Below, in pieces: positions 18,041 through 26,417 of a DNA stretch of 28,395 nucleotides; position 1 is the stretch's first letter; every line of letters begins with the position of its first letter. Source of the DNA: Prorocentrum cordatum (Eukaryota; Sar; Dinophyceae; Prorocentrales; Prorocentraceae); assembly GCA_963575745.1 (NCBI GenBank), contig CAUYUJ010017884.1, positions 193,027 to 221,421 on the forward strand. The letters run 5' to 3'. The notes under the pieces were generated by a model. That model was not told where the DNA came from. It saw only the letters and a list, made by a program, of their open reading frames with translations, and did no database searches. A program made the position numbers and the translations under genes.

Positions 18041-18419
18041 ACTCCAGGAGGTGCCCCAGGATTCCTGGGCCCTAGACTCCAGGGGGTTCCAGGACTCCTG
18101 GTCCCTAGACTCCAAGGGTGGCCCAGGACTCCTGGGTCCTAGACTCCAGGGGGGGCCGAGGATTCCTGGGCCCCAGAGTCTGGGGGGGCCAGGACTCGTG
18201 GGCCCCGGACTCCAGGACTTCTGTCTAGCCGCCAGATTGCTGGGGGTCCCAGGACTCGTGGGCCCTGGGCTCCCGGAGGTGCCCAGGATTCCTGGGCCCC
18301 AGACTCCAGGGGGGGGCCCAGGCCCAGGACTCCCGTTCCAGCTGGCTGCGCCTCCCTCGGGAGTCTCGGGCCCACGACTCCTGGGCCCTCGACTCTCTGG
18401 GGGCAGCCCGGGAGCCCAG
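18041..18419 (+). repeat. Tandem ~35-40-bp repeats of CAGGACTCCTGGGCCCTAGA type
   Basis: About nine diverged units carry CCCAGGA(T/C)TCCTGGGCCC, itself largely self-complementary, followed by (C/T)AGACTCCAGGGGG. Frames on both strands give Gly/Leu/Pro-rich repeats and are not considered genes. Confidence 0.85.
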
Positions 18420-18925
18420 GGCCCAGAGGGGGACCACGAACCGCAAGCTCGAGCCTTCCGCCCCAAGAGGCCGCCAGGAGGCCCCCAGGAGGCCCCTCAA
18501 GAGGCCCCAGGAGACCCCAGACGTCCAAGGACGCCCCCAAGAGGCCCCAAGAAGCCTCCAACATGCGTCCCAAGAGGGCCCCTAGACGCAAAAATTGGCC
18601 CATTCCCTTCGTAAAACGTACATTTTCAACAAAGTTGTCTTTTGGGCTTTCCGACGTTACAGGACGGCCCAAGAGGCGCCCAAGACCGCCCCAAGACGGC
18701 CCAAGAAGCTTCCAAGAGGGCCCCAGGACAGCCCAAGAGGGCCCCAAGACGGCCCAAGAGGCGCCCAAGATGGCCCAAGAGGGCCCCAAGACGGGCCCAA
18801 GAGGGGGCCCAGAGGGGGACCACGAACCGCAAGCTCGAGCCTTCCGCCCCAAGAGGCCGCCAGGAGGCCCCCAGGAGGCCCCTCAAGAGGCCCCAGGAGA
18901 CCCCAGACGTCCAAGGACGCCCCCA
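18420..18925 (+). repeat. Identical 120-bp direct repeats enclosing CCCAAGAGG repeats
   Basis: Bases 18420-18539 and 18806-18925 appear identical base for base (GGCCCAGAGGGGGACCACGA at the start, AGGACGCCCCCA at the end). The interval holds CCAAGAGGC(G/C)CC short repeats and a unique, AT-richer segment at 18590-18660. Perfect identity among diverged short repeats implies a recent duplication or gene conversion. Confidence 0.85.
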
Positions 18926-19036
18926 CGACGCTTCGCGTCACCAATTTCTTCTCACAACGATTCCTGGGTCTGTGACTCGACAGAACCTAAGCGCGCGCGA
19001 AGCGCGCGCGTGGTTCTAGTTGCAATGTACCGCTGC

Positions 19037-20210
19037 TCAGTCACCCCTGGCAGCGCCGCAGTCCGTGGCAAAGATTTGCTCGAGCGAAGCCTGCTGCGAA
19101 GGGAACATGTGCACCCGAGGTAAATGTTTGATACTGTCAAACTTCGACAACTGTGAAACAGCACGCGCATCACAATATTCCCACATGCGGTTACGGTGCT
19201 CTCTAAGAATTTTTTTTGACAATCTGGACCGTTCTTGTGGGTCACGTGTGCTGCGTCGTTTCCGACGCATCTCTCGTAGCTCAGGTGCGTCTCATGGCTT
19301 CGCATGTGGACGAGCAGCGTCTCTCTGAGTCGATGCTTGCCTGGATGACGCAACATTTTGACCCTCCAGGTCAAAGAGGAAGGGAGGGAGGGAGGGCGAG
19401 AGAGATTCAGACAGCGATTCTTGCACAATGCTCTCATAGACCCGATCGCGGTTCTCGGCGTCCAGAGACGGCTTCCACCGAACCGCGCCGTGTTGGCGCC
19501 CCTTCCGGCGTCGAGAACCTGGGTCTAGATGGAACATCCCACGCATCGCACGATGGTCAGAACCCATCTCTAAAGAGTCTCTCGGGCAGCAATACTGACA
19601 ATGAAAAGAAACATCAAACACATAATCCCAAACCCGCGTGGCACCGAGCGAGCTCCAGACAGTATGCATCGGGTGCACGGCGAAAGTTCCTGGCCTCAAG
19701 GCCGTCCTCAAAACAAAACGCTTGCAGTAGGCGCCTTCTTTCGCCGATTCCAAATTGGGTGTTACAATCACCAGCTATGCAGAATTTCCGGCATCGCCTC
19801 CTGGCAAAATCGACCTCCTGCCGTAAAAACGGCAGCGCAATCTACTAAATCGTCGTGCGGGGTATCCCGCGTGTGGCATGTATACAGAGAGGAACGTTCA
19901 AGCAATGCCATGGACTTCGTGATCAACTGCCAAGACTCGGCCGTAACGAGAACGAGTACCTGTGACACCCCCCGCGTGTCGAGCATGCAAGCAAACAGCC
20001 ACCCCTGCGTATTTGGATAAGCCCGCTGCGGCGATAAAACGAACCTCCCTTCGAGGCCAATGTCATCTGATGCCGCACGGGTCTCGCTGAAACGAACAAC
20101 ACCCCAAGCTAGATCCGAGAGTTCCCCTGACAAAAGCCCCAGCCGATCAAGAGTATGTACACGTTCGTTTTCTCCCAACCCTCCTTTGGTTGGGTTCTCG
20201 TTTTGAATAG
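19037..20210 (-). mobile_element. EEP endonuclease region of a non-LTR retrotransposon, frameshifted and truncated
   Basis: Read on the - strand, from high to low coordinate. A block LLSGELSDLAWGVVRFSETR holds the catalytic Glu of endonuclease/exonuclease/phosphatase domains (SETR at about 20075-20088). In another frame GDCNTQFG (19751-19772) corresponds to the GDFN motif. Then KRFVLRTALRPGTFAVHP, HTVWSS, RVWDYV and GSDHRAM (about 19543-19563) give the usual distal D and SDH signature. Finally DPQERSRLSKKILREHRNRM (about 19175-19250) matches the R-x-LSK-x-I linker that precedes the reverse transcriptase in such ORF2 proteins. The domain nicks target DNA to prime reverse transcription. The frame changes at least twice, and the sequence runs into repeat DNA near 19000 before any RT motif. 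It is an inactive 5' fragment. Confidence 0.7.
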
Positions 20211-20625
20211 AGCACTGTGGTTTCCACCTCCTCTCCTCCTCCTCCTCCTCCTTCCCCTCCTCCTGCCAAGCGTGTGGCTTCTCTTGTAACGAGCTCCTGT
20301 CTAAGGATTTATAAGCGCCGTGCACTGATAAGCTTCCTTCCACCAGACGAGAATATCTCAGAAGGTTGGCGAAAGGGCAGTGGCCGAAGGCGCTGACCCG
20401 AGCCCAGCAGGCAGCAAGGGCTTCAGGTAGTTAGTTTCGGATATCACCCCGTGATGGCGTCCACTCCACTCCACTCCCCCTTTATCCTTCTCTCTCTTGC
20501 TTCGTGCTGTTTTCCTGACCCTTCCTTGGTTGGGTTTTCGTTTTGAATCGAGCACTGTGGTCTCCACCGCTCCTCCTCCCCCTCCTCCCGCCTCCCCCCT
20601 TCTCCCTCCTCTTCCTCTCTCCTCC
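20178..20625 (+). repeat. Two copies of a ~65-bp sequence, each leading into a CTC tract
   Basis: TTGGTTGGGTT(C/T)TCGTTTTGAAT followed by GAGCACTGTGGT(T/C)TCCACC occurs at about 20188-20242 and 20527-20575. Each copy passes directly into a CTC/TCC tract (20222-20270 and 20563-20625). The intervening 20275-20520 has no supported gene. Confidence 0.8.
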
Positions 20626-20660
20626 CGCCTGCTTTCTGCTTCCTGCTTCATGCCCGCGGT

Positions 20661-21028
20661 CTGCGAAACTGTCGCCACTTTCGTGGGCTCCTGGGAGGTC
20701 CAGCGGAGGGGTGCCCCGCGGGGATCACCATGAGACCTCGCCGTCGATCTGCGAAACTGTCGCCATTCTCGTGGGCTCGTGGGAGGTCCAGCCGAGGGGT
20801 GTCCCGCGGGGATCACCATGAGACCTCGCCGTCCCTGGGGGGCTGCGATCTGCGCAATTGTCGCCACTTTCGTGGGCTCGTGGGAGGTCCAGCGGAGGGG
20901 TGTCCCGCGGGGATCACCATGAGACCTCGCCGTCCCTAGGGGGCTGCGATCTGCGAAACTGTCGCCACTTTCGTGGGCTCTTGGGAGGTCCAGCGGAGGG
21001 GTGTCCCACGGGGATCACCATGAGACCT
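20661..21028 (+). repeat. Four tandem ~88-101-bp repeats
   Basis: Units start at 20661, 20749, 20850 and 20951 with CTGCGAAACTGTCGCCA and end GGATCACCATGAGACCTC. The last two have an extra ~13 bases (CCTNGGGGGCTGC). Frames through them differ from unit to unit, so protein coding is unlikely. Confidence 0.9.
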
Positions 21029-21660
21029 CAGTGCGCTGTTCGATCGCAGATCGCAGCGGGATGGGGCGCCACGGAGCGCATGGCGCTGTTATGTGCCCAT
21101 GCCTCATCGACTCTTCAGCTGCCTCTTGTCCGTAGTGCACTCGAGCACTTGCATCGCTCAACGCAGGGCGTTTTTTCTGTCATAGCGCGCATGGCGCTGT
21201 TCTGAAATGATAACCTAGCGCGATGCGCTGTTACTCCCACGAAGCATGTCTCCAGTTCCCCCTCATCAGTATGCTTCTACGCCCCCTTGTGGTCGCCTTC
21301 CTGCCAACTCTTAAGAGTGATGCCGCGAATGTGGCGAAGCGTTCAAGAGCACGGCGGATCCTTCAGTGCTTGCTTTTGTATTGAGCGGTCCGATGTATAA
21401 TCGCCTCATGTGTACAAACGGTTGGGTACGTCCCGGGGTAGTTTGCTTGAGATCCGACGTAGCGGAAGCATGCAGCATCGTGCGAAATCACGTCTGGAGC
21501 CCTGGCCCTCATCTTTCTGCGCCATTTTTCGAGCCGGATCCATCTGTGAGGGTCCTGGGGCCCGGAAAATGGCGAAAGCGCCCGGCTCGAAAACGAAGCA
21601 ACGCCAGGATCTCAGGGTCTTGCAGCTAGCACCCCCCGAGACTTTCCCTCCCTCTGGGTG
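21029..21660. other. Spacer with a repeated palindromic word and a small inverted pair
   Basis: GCGCATGGCGCTGTT occurs at 21076-21090 and 21187-21201, with a close variant at 21218-21232. TTTTCGAGCCGG (21526-21537) pairs with CCGGCTCGAAAA (21592-21603). CTAGCACCCCCCGAGAC (21626-21642) recurs exactly at 21939-21955. No gene is supported. Confidence 0.5.
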
Positions 21661-21670
21661 TCCCCCCCCC

Positions 21671-21762
21671 GCACAGATCATTGGATACCGTTTTTTTTCG
21701 GTCGCGATCGGTAGCGACCGATCGGCACTCCAAATCGGTCGCGACCGATCGCGAATCGGCTA
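21671..21762 (+). repeat. Partial copy of the CGGTCGCGACCG palindromic element
   Basis: The left ~90 bases (CAGATCATTGGATACCG, then TCGGTCGCGATCGG and GGTCGCGACCGATCGCGAAT) match the left part of the element at 27194-27404. Similarity stops after CGAATCGGC at 21762, so the right end is missing here. Confidence 0.8.
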
Positions 21763-21938
21763 GGCTCCCCAGGGCTTGCCGAATCTGGGCGCAGCCTTGT
21801 GCGGTTTGGCGCCCAGAGCTTAAACAGCTCTGGATGCCGCGTGCGGATGTCGGTTCCTTGCTTGTCCGTTTCGTCGGACGCCGGTTTCCCGAGTGTCCGT
21901 TTCACGTCTGTCGGTCCCCATTTGGGAGGCCTCTATTT

Positions 21939-22325
21939 CTAGCACCCCCCGAGACCCCCTCCCTCCCCCTCCTCCCTCCCTACCTCCCTCCCCCCTCCTC
22001 CTCCTCCTCCTCCTCCTCCTCCTTCCTCCTTCCTCTTCCTCCTTCCTCCTCCTCCTCCTTCCTCCTCCTCCTCCTCCTCCTCCTCCTCCCCTCCTCTCTC
22101 CTCCTCCTCCTCCTCCTCCTCGTCCTCCTCCTCCTCCTCCTCCTCCTCCTCCTACTCCTCTCCTCCTCCTCCTCCTCCTCCTCCTCCTCCTCCCCCCTCC
22201 CTCTCCCCCTTCCCCTCCCCCTCCTCCTCCCCCTTCCCCTCCCCCTCCTCCCCCTCCCCTCCCCCCGCCTCCCCCTCCCCCTCCCCCGCCTCCCCCCGCT
22301 CCCTCCTCCGCCTCCCCCCCCCTGG
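21939..22325 (+). repeat. ~370-bp pyrimidine (CTC/CCT)n tract
   Basis: Starts with CTAGCACCCCCCGAGAC, the same word as at 21626, and then nearly pure C/T to 22322. CTC triplets dominate the middle and CCCCCT words the end. Frames give Leu, Ser or Pro runs. Confidence 0.95.
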
Positions 22326-22672
22326 AGGAGCCCTACGCGCCAGCGGCCCGGGCCGTCCCCGGCGGGGTCCCGCAGCGGGCAGGCGGGCGGGCGCGCCGTG
22401 GGCGGCCCGTCGGGCGCCGAGGCTCTCGGGTTAGGGCGGGCCTGTCCTTCCAGAGGAGGGAAGTTCAACAGTGCTCAAAGAGTAATCCGCCTGGGGGCGT
22501 TTGTTTTGTTGAACTCACATTCTTGAAGAATAATTGCTGTTGATCCCCCCCCACCGGTGCACATTGATTTTTTTCGATTGAAGTGCCACCCCCGGGGCTC
22601 GCACCTAGTTTTTTCTTGAGGAAAGTCTTCCTGCTCAAACTGTGCCCCTGCCCCCCGGGCTACAACAACAAC
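22326..22672. other. Spacer, no supported gene
   Basis: GC-rich to 22450, then AT-richer. GTTCAACA (about 22464) and TGTTGAAC (about 22508) form a short inverted pair. Nothing else was recognised. Confidence 0.4.
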
Positions 22673-23122
22673 GGCTCCCGCCTGAGACTTCTTCGATTTT
22701 TACTCAGGACCCCCGCTCCCGCCTGAGACTTCCGCGCAATTTACTCAGGAAAGGCGCTCCCGTCTGAGACTTCCTCGCAATGTAATCAAGACCCCCGCTC
22801 CCGCCTGAGACTTCCGTGCAATTTACGTGGGAACGGCGCTCCCGCCTGAGACTTCTTCGAATTTTACTCAGGACCCCCGCTCCTGCCTGACATTTCCGCG
22901 CAATTGACTCAGGAACGGCGCTCCCGCCTGAGACTTCCTCGCAATTTAGTGAGGACCCCCGCTCCCGCCTGAGACTTCCGTGCAATTTGCTCAGGAACGG
23001 TGCTCCCGCTTGAGACTTCCTCGCAACTTAGTCAGGGCCCCCGCTTCCGCCTGAGATTTCCTCACAATGTACTCAGGACTGCGCTCTCGCGTGCGACGTC
23101 CTCACAAATTATTCTGGAATTG
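22673..23122 (+). repeat. 41-bp tandem array, 11 units, alternating two-unit pattern
   Basis: Units start every 41 bases from 22673 without a length change for nine units (the tenth is 40). Each has CGCTCCCGCCTGAGACTTC, a variable middle and ACTCAGGA, so CCTGAG and CTCAGG can pair within a unit. The last four bases alternate strictly between CCCC and A(C/A)GG. The repeating entity is therefore an 82-bp dimer. Units after 23040 decay. Confidence 0.95.
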
Positions 23123-23154
23123 CGTTTCGGCGCTCAGGAACCACGCACGCGCCA

Positions 23155-23250
23155 AGGACGCCTTCACAACGTGGTATCTTCCCTCTTCCTTCGTCCTTCC
23201 CCCTCCCCTTCCTCCCACTCTCCCTCGTTCTTCCCCTCCTCCTCTTGCAG
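23155..23250 (+). repeat. Short pyrimidine tract
   Basis: CTTCCCTCTTCCTTCG and CCCTCCCC words. The following 23250-23460 has no supported gene. Confidence 0.75.
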
Positions 23251-23468
23251 GGCCCGCGCCAATTCCAATGGCGGGCAGAGAGATGTACGCCCCCGAAGGA
23301 TTGTCCGCCCGTTCCGGTTTGCCCGTACGTCTAAGCCCGCCGGCCCCAGCAAAGAGAAATAATCCCCCCGAAAGGGGTGTGATCGAAGACGAAGAGGGCG
23401 GGTATCGAGGGTGTAGGGTATACGTGTTGAATGACTCGCGGGCAAGTAAGAGCGTACAGCCTTAAAAT

Positions 23469-23469
23469 G

Positions 23470-23547
<78 letters not shown>

Positions 23548-23560
23548 TTTTTTTTGTTTT
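23469..23560 (+). repeat. (GTT)n followed by ~49 T
   Basis: About ten GTT triplets pass into a T-run of roughly 49 bases and GTTTTTTTGTTTTGG. On the - strand this reads as a poly(A) run followed by AAC repeats. The run length should be treated as approximate. Confidence 0.9.
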
Positions 23561-23589
23561 GGTAGTCTTTTTTTGGGGGGTCTTTCCTC

Positions 23590-23757
23590 ATAGAAGAATA
23601 GAATTAACATGTATATATGTATATAATAGTCAAAAAGTAAACCTTCTTTGCGCGTTCTTTTGTTTATTTATGTATAAAAATGAGTATGTTTGAGGATGTT
23701 TTGGGGTATTTTTCATTTTTCGTGCAAAATCCGCCTGTAGGGGACATGCCCGACCTA
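23590..23757 (+). mobile_element. AT-rich element with right terminal repeat of the 'CCCCTGTAGGGG' family
   Basis: AT-rich core (ATGTATATATGTATATAATAG) ending in TTTTTCGTGCAAAATCCGCC, TGTAGGGGACATGCCCGACC (23730-23757). The right end matches 26150-26192 and 28107-28156. A left terminal repeat is not recognisable; the T-run may have replaced it. Confidence 0.6.
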
Positions 23758-23814
23758 AACCTCGGGGGGGAGAGGTGGGGCGGCGCGGCAGGGAGGGCAG
23801 GGCAGTTGCAGGGC

Positions 23815-24114
23815 AGAGGGGCCCCGACCTCCTTGCGTTGCTCTAGGCCTCCCAGATGGGGTCGGAGCAGAGGCGGTCGGAGGATCGCGCCGCATCGCCG
23901 GTGCATTGGCGATGCACTAGCGATGCGGAGCCAGATCTGCTTCACGCCGATGTCGCCGCTGCATCGCCCACGTCGACGATGCGTCGCCGGTACATCGCCG
24001 ATGCATCGCGTATGCATTGCCGATGCATTGCCGATGTATCGGCGATGCGGCGCGACGCTCCGAAAGCAGGTACTCCGGTCCCATTTAGTAGGCCTCTCTA
24101 GAGGGGCCCCGACC
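23815..24114. mobile_element. ~270-bp palindromic element between exact 15-bp direct repeats
   Basis: AGAGGGGCCCCGACC occurs at 23815-23829 and 24100-24114. The sequence between is a large imperfect inverted repeat. On the left, CTAGGCCTCCCAGATGGG, GTCGGAG and GATCGCGCCGCATCGCCG match the reverse complement of the right side at 24035-24100. The centre (23890-24050) is made of GCATCGCCGATG-like words that are themselves palindromic. Similar peptides appear in frames of both strands for this reason. No coding function is proposed. Confidence 0.65.
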
Positions 24115-24154
24115 CCGTCGCATTGTGAGTGAACAAAATCGCGACGAGAGTCAT

Positions 24155-24343
24155 GATGCTCCAGCCTACATTGGTCTTGACCAGCAGAAAGAAGTTCGAG
24201 CACCAAGGAAGTACCGAAACTGAGGGTTTTTCACGCGTCGGGCCCTGGGAGGCGATGCTCGTTCGGCACTTCGCCGGCGTGTCGGGTAGACACTGTTTCG
24301 ATGCTGTTCTGGGTGCTCGAACATATTTCTGGGATATAGGTCC
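24155..24343 (+). repeat. ~190-bp element, copy 1 of an inverted pair
   Basis: Diverged, but alignable along its whole length with the reverse complement of 25083-25271. It starts GATGCTCCA(G/A)CC and ends TTTCTGGGATATAGG. Internal inverted ends AGTTCGAGCACC (about 24192) and GGTGCTCGAACATA (about 24312) enclose ~110 bases with GTTTCGATGCTGTTC-type words. Confidence 0.75.
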
Positions 24344-24393
24344 TAAGTGCGATGTGGACATCACACGTCGGGATATTTCTCGTTTTTTTTAGT

Positions 24394-24640
24394 CCCCTGG
24401 GGGCCGTTACTGGGCACCATAACCGGCAAATAACGACTCAGGATGAAAAACGGTCCTGGGGATTGTGTCCAGACCTTTGGGAGCCGACGCTGTGCACAAC
24501 CTCGCGACGTCGACGAGGGTAGGCGATTCTTCGCGCCGTGCCCAGGTATCCGCCGATGTGATTTCTTCCAATCCGCGGCCCTAGAGCATCCTGGGGGCGT
24601 GGCTTTCCGTCCCGGATCCGTTCCTGATGGCCCCCACAGG
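24394..24640. repeat. Imperfect palindrome of the GACGTC foldback family, copy 1
   Basis: The left arm (24394-24500; GGCCGTTACTGGGC, then ACTCAGGATGAAAAACGG) resembles the left arm at 26418-26535. The right arm (about 24540-24640; TTTCCGTCCCGGATCCGTTCCTG) is a diverged match to the right arm at 26560-26683. The centre has CGCGACGTCGACG. Confidence 0.5.
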
Positions 24641-24726
24641 CCCGATCACGGGCCCGGGTGGCCCCTTCCCAGGGAAAAAAGCGCCGGGTTGAAAACGACA
24701 CATCCTCGCATCGCCGGGTAAGATGC

Positions 24727-24867
24727 GATCATGTCTGGGTCTCTCCGTTGGGGGGGAGGGGTGGCGGGGCGCGCCCGCCGCCCGCGCTGCCCGGTGAGGC
24801 CAGCCCCAGGGGGCCCCGGCCCGGCTTGCCTCCCTTGGCCCCTTGGGGCCCCGCGCGGCGGCTGCCC
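24727..24867 (+). repeat. GATCATGTCTGGG module, uninterrupted copy (empty site)
   Basis: Begins GATCATGTCTGGG and passes through GGGGGGGAGGGGTGG, CGCGCCCGCCGCCCGCGCTG and GCCAGCCCCAGGGGGCCCC to GGCGGCTGCCCACC. The same sequence occurs at 27113-27467 but is interrupted there by a 211-bp insertion at GCCAGCCC(CA). Confidence 0.85.
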
Positions 24868-24877
24868 ACCCAGACGT

Positions 24878-25055
24878 GCGACGTCCTGAGTTTTTCGATG
24901 CGCGGTCCCCGGAAGTCCCGACCCTTTCCCCAGGACTGGTCTCTCGTCCGGAGCCGTTTCTTGGCGGTCCCGAGGCCCGGCGGGGGCCCTCAGATGGGCC
25001 GAAGACGTCCCCAAACCTCCCGTCGCGATTTTTTTACGACGAGATCATGTCTGGG
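24878..25055 (-). repeat. Half copy of the GACGTC foldback family plus GATCATGTCTGGG
   Basis: GGTCCCCGGAAGTCCCGACC and CTTTCCCCAGGACTGGT match 26585-26625 closely, and the segment ends in ACGAGATCATGTCTGGG (25043-25055 exact 13-mer). Only one arm is present. Confidence 0.75.
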
Positions 25056-25082
25056 CTTGTGATGTTGTTCCCGTCCTACTTG

Positions 25083-25271
25083 AGGACCGCATCCTAGAAA
25101 TAAGTTCGAGCACCCAGAAAAGTGTGAAACAAGTGTCGAAACAGTGTCGAAGCAGCGTCGGGCGAGTGAGTGTCTCCCAGGGCCCGGCACGCGAAAGCCC
25201 TTGAGTTTCGGTACTTTTCTGGGCGCTCGAAGTTCTTCCTGGCGGTCAAGGCTAAAGAAGGTTGGAGCATC
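25083..25271 (-). repeat. ~190-bp element, copy 2 of an inverted pair
   Basis: Reverse-complement partner of 24155-24343. It has AAGTTCGAGCACCCAGAAAA at about 25101-25120 and TTTTCTGGGCGCTCGAAGTTC at about 25214-25234 as its own inverted ends, with GTGTCGAAACAGTGTCGAAG repeats inside. Confidence 0.75.
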
Positions 25272-25974
25272 GTAAGTCTGGGCACCGAGCTGGCGCTCGG
25301 GGCGCGTGGAGGACACGAGCGGCGACGAGGGCCTGCTCTGGATGACGCCGGGCTGCCCGGACAGCTGCGCCGCCGCGCCGCGGGGCGCCGGGCGGCTCCT
25401 CTTCGGCCGCGCGGGCCCCCGCGGGGCCGCGCGGGGGCCGGGCGCGGCCCTGCTGGCCTGGTAGGGCCAAGGACCACCTGGCTCAAACAGGGGCCCCAGG
25501 GAAAGAGACGTTTGAGATGTCGGGGGCGGCCGAGAGGGGGGTGAGGACTGGAGGGGGGTGGGTATCACGGCGGGGGCCATGATGTCTCCCCCGATTTCAT
25601 GGCGCCTCTTCTTATTTCAATGCGTCCCCGGCTTCCCCCTGGGCCACGCACATGATTTGCGCCCCCCTCTTGGATGCCCCCCTCTTGGACGTCCCCGAAG
25701 ACTGGCGGCGCCGATCTCTCAAGTCCGCTCGGCTTCGCCCTCACAAGGTCGCCGCACCGAGGCTCTCACTCCACTTTCCGAGGTCTCAAATGCGACGCCG
25801 CGGTCTCAGAAGTCACTCTCACTGGCGTCCTTTTCTAGGAGACGTATCAAAAGGACTGGCGGGCGGGGTAACGCAGCGGGGCCTTTAGATCCTGGCGTGA
25901 CATTTTTTCTTCACGGCGAGCGCTCTCGCCCCGTTTCGGGCCCTGGGGCCCGCATAGGTCGTTCCGACTAGAAC
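25272..25974. other. GC-rich spacer with a short shared module; no supported gene
   Basis: GGCGCTCGGGGCGCGTGG (about 25291-25308) recurs at 27473-27490. A + frame after it (SGDEGLLWMTPGCPDSCAAA, to a stop near 25464) has coding-like third positions but no family. 25560-25974 holds CTTGGAYG(C/T)CCCCC repeats and nothing recognisable. Confidence 0.35.
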
Positions 25975-26211
25975 AATTAGGCAGAAGTCGGGCCTGACCC
26001 CCTACAGCCTACAGGAGGATTTTCGACAGAAAAAAAAATACCCCCCAAACAGGTTAAATAATAGTAAAAAAATAGTCGGGGGACTATGTTTTGAGTATTT
26101 TTTGATCTTTTTGGTGCATTTTTTTTTTTGGGGGGGGGGGGGGTATTTTTATTTTTTCGTCGAGAACCCCCCTGTAGGGGGACACGCCCGACATAGAATT
26201 AGGCAGAAGTC
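25975..26211. mobile_element. 'CCCCTGTAGGGG' inverted-repeat element between exact 15-bp direct repeats
   Basis: AATTAGGCAGAAGTC occurs at 25975-25989 and 26197-26211. Inside, the left end GTCGGGCCTGACCCCCTACA then GGATTTTCGAC pairs with the right end GTCGAGAACCCCCCTGTAGG then GGGACACGCCCGAC. The centre is AT-rich (AAATAATAGTAAAAAAATAG) with a long T-run and G-run. The family also has copies at 27957-28160 and 28354 onward and a half copy at 23590-23757. It has no coding capacity, so it would need proteins from elsewhere to move. Confidence 0.75.
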
Positions 26212-26417
26212 TGGGGTGCAGGGCTCCGGGCGTGCTTCTGTACAGGGCTGCAGCTCTGTTTCGCCACGTCGGGAATCGGGGGGGTGGGACCGAGAGGCAG
26301 GGGTCAGGGGCACCGTGTCCCAGACAGGCGACGTCCTGATTTTTTTCCCGGATGCGGTGCCCCCAGGCCCCCTCGAGTCACGAGGCAAACTCCCGACGGC
26401 AGGTGTTTGGCTCTTTG

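Noticed and set aside
17822-18852. Long minus-strand frames with GPSWAVLG-type repeats
   Set aside because: They are translations of degenerate short DNA repeats, and all frames give similar repeats. No independent coding sign.
21893-22543. Pro/Ser/Leu-rich frames over the CTC tract
   Set aside because: They are products of the microsatellite only.
22673-23122. CRISPR-like regular array
   Set aside because: Units are contiguous 41-bp tandem copies without unique spacers, in eukaryotic-looking DNA.
23469-23560. Poly(A)-like tail of a retrotransposon (minus strand)
   Set aside because: An AAC-repeat follows the A-run in the minus-strand sense, and no retrotransposon coding sequence precedes it; a simple repeat is enough.
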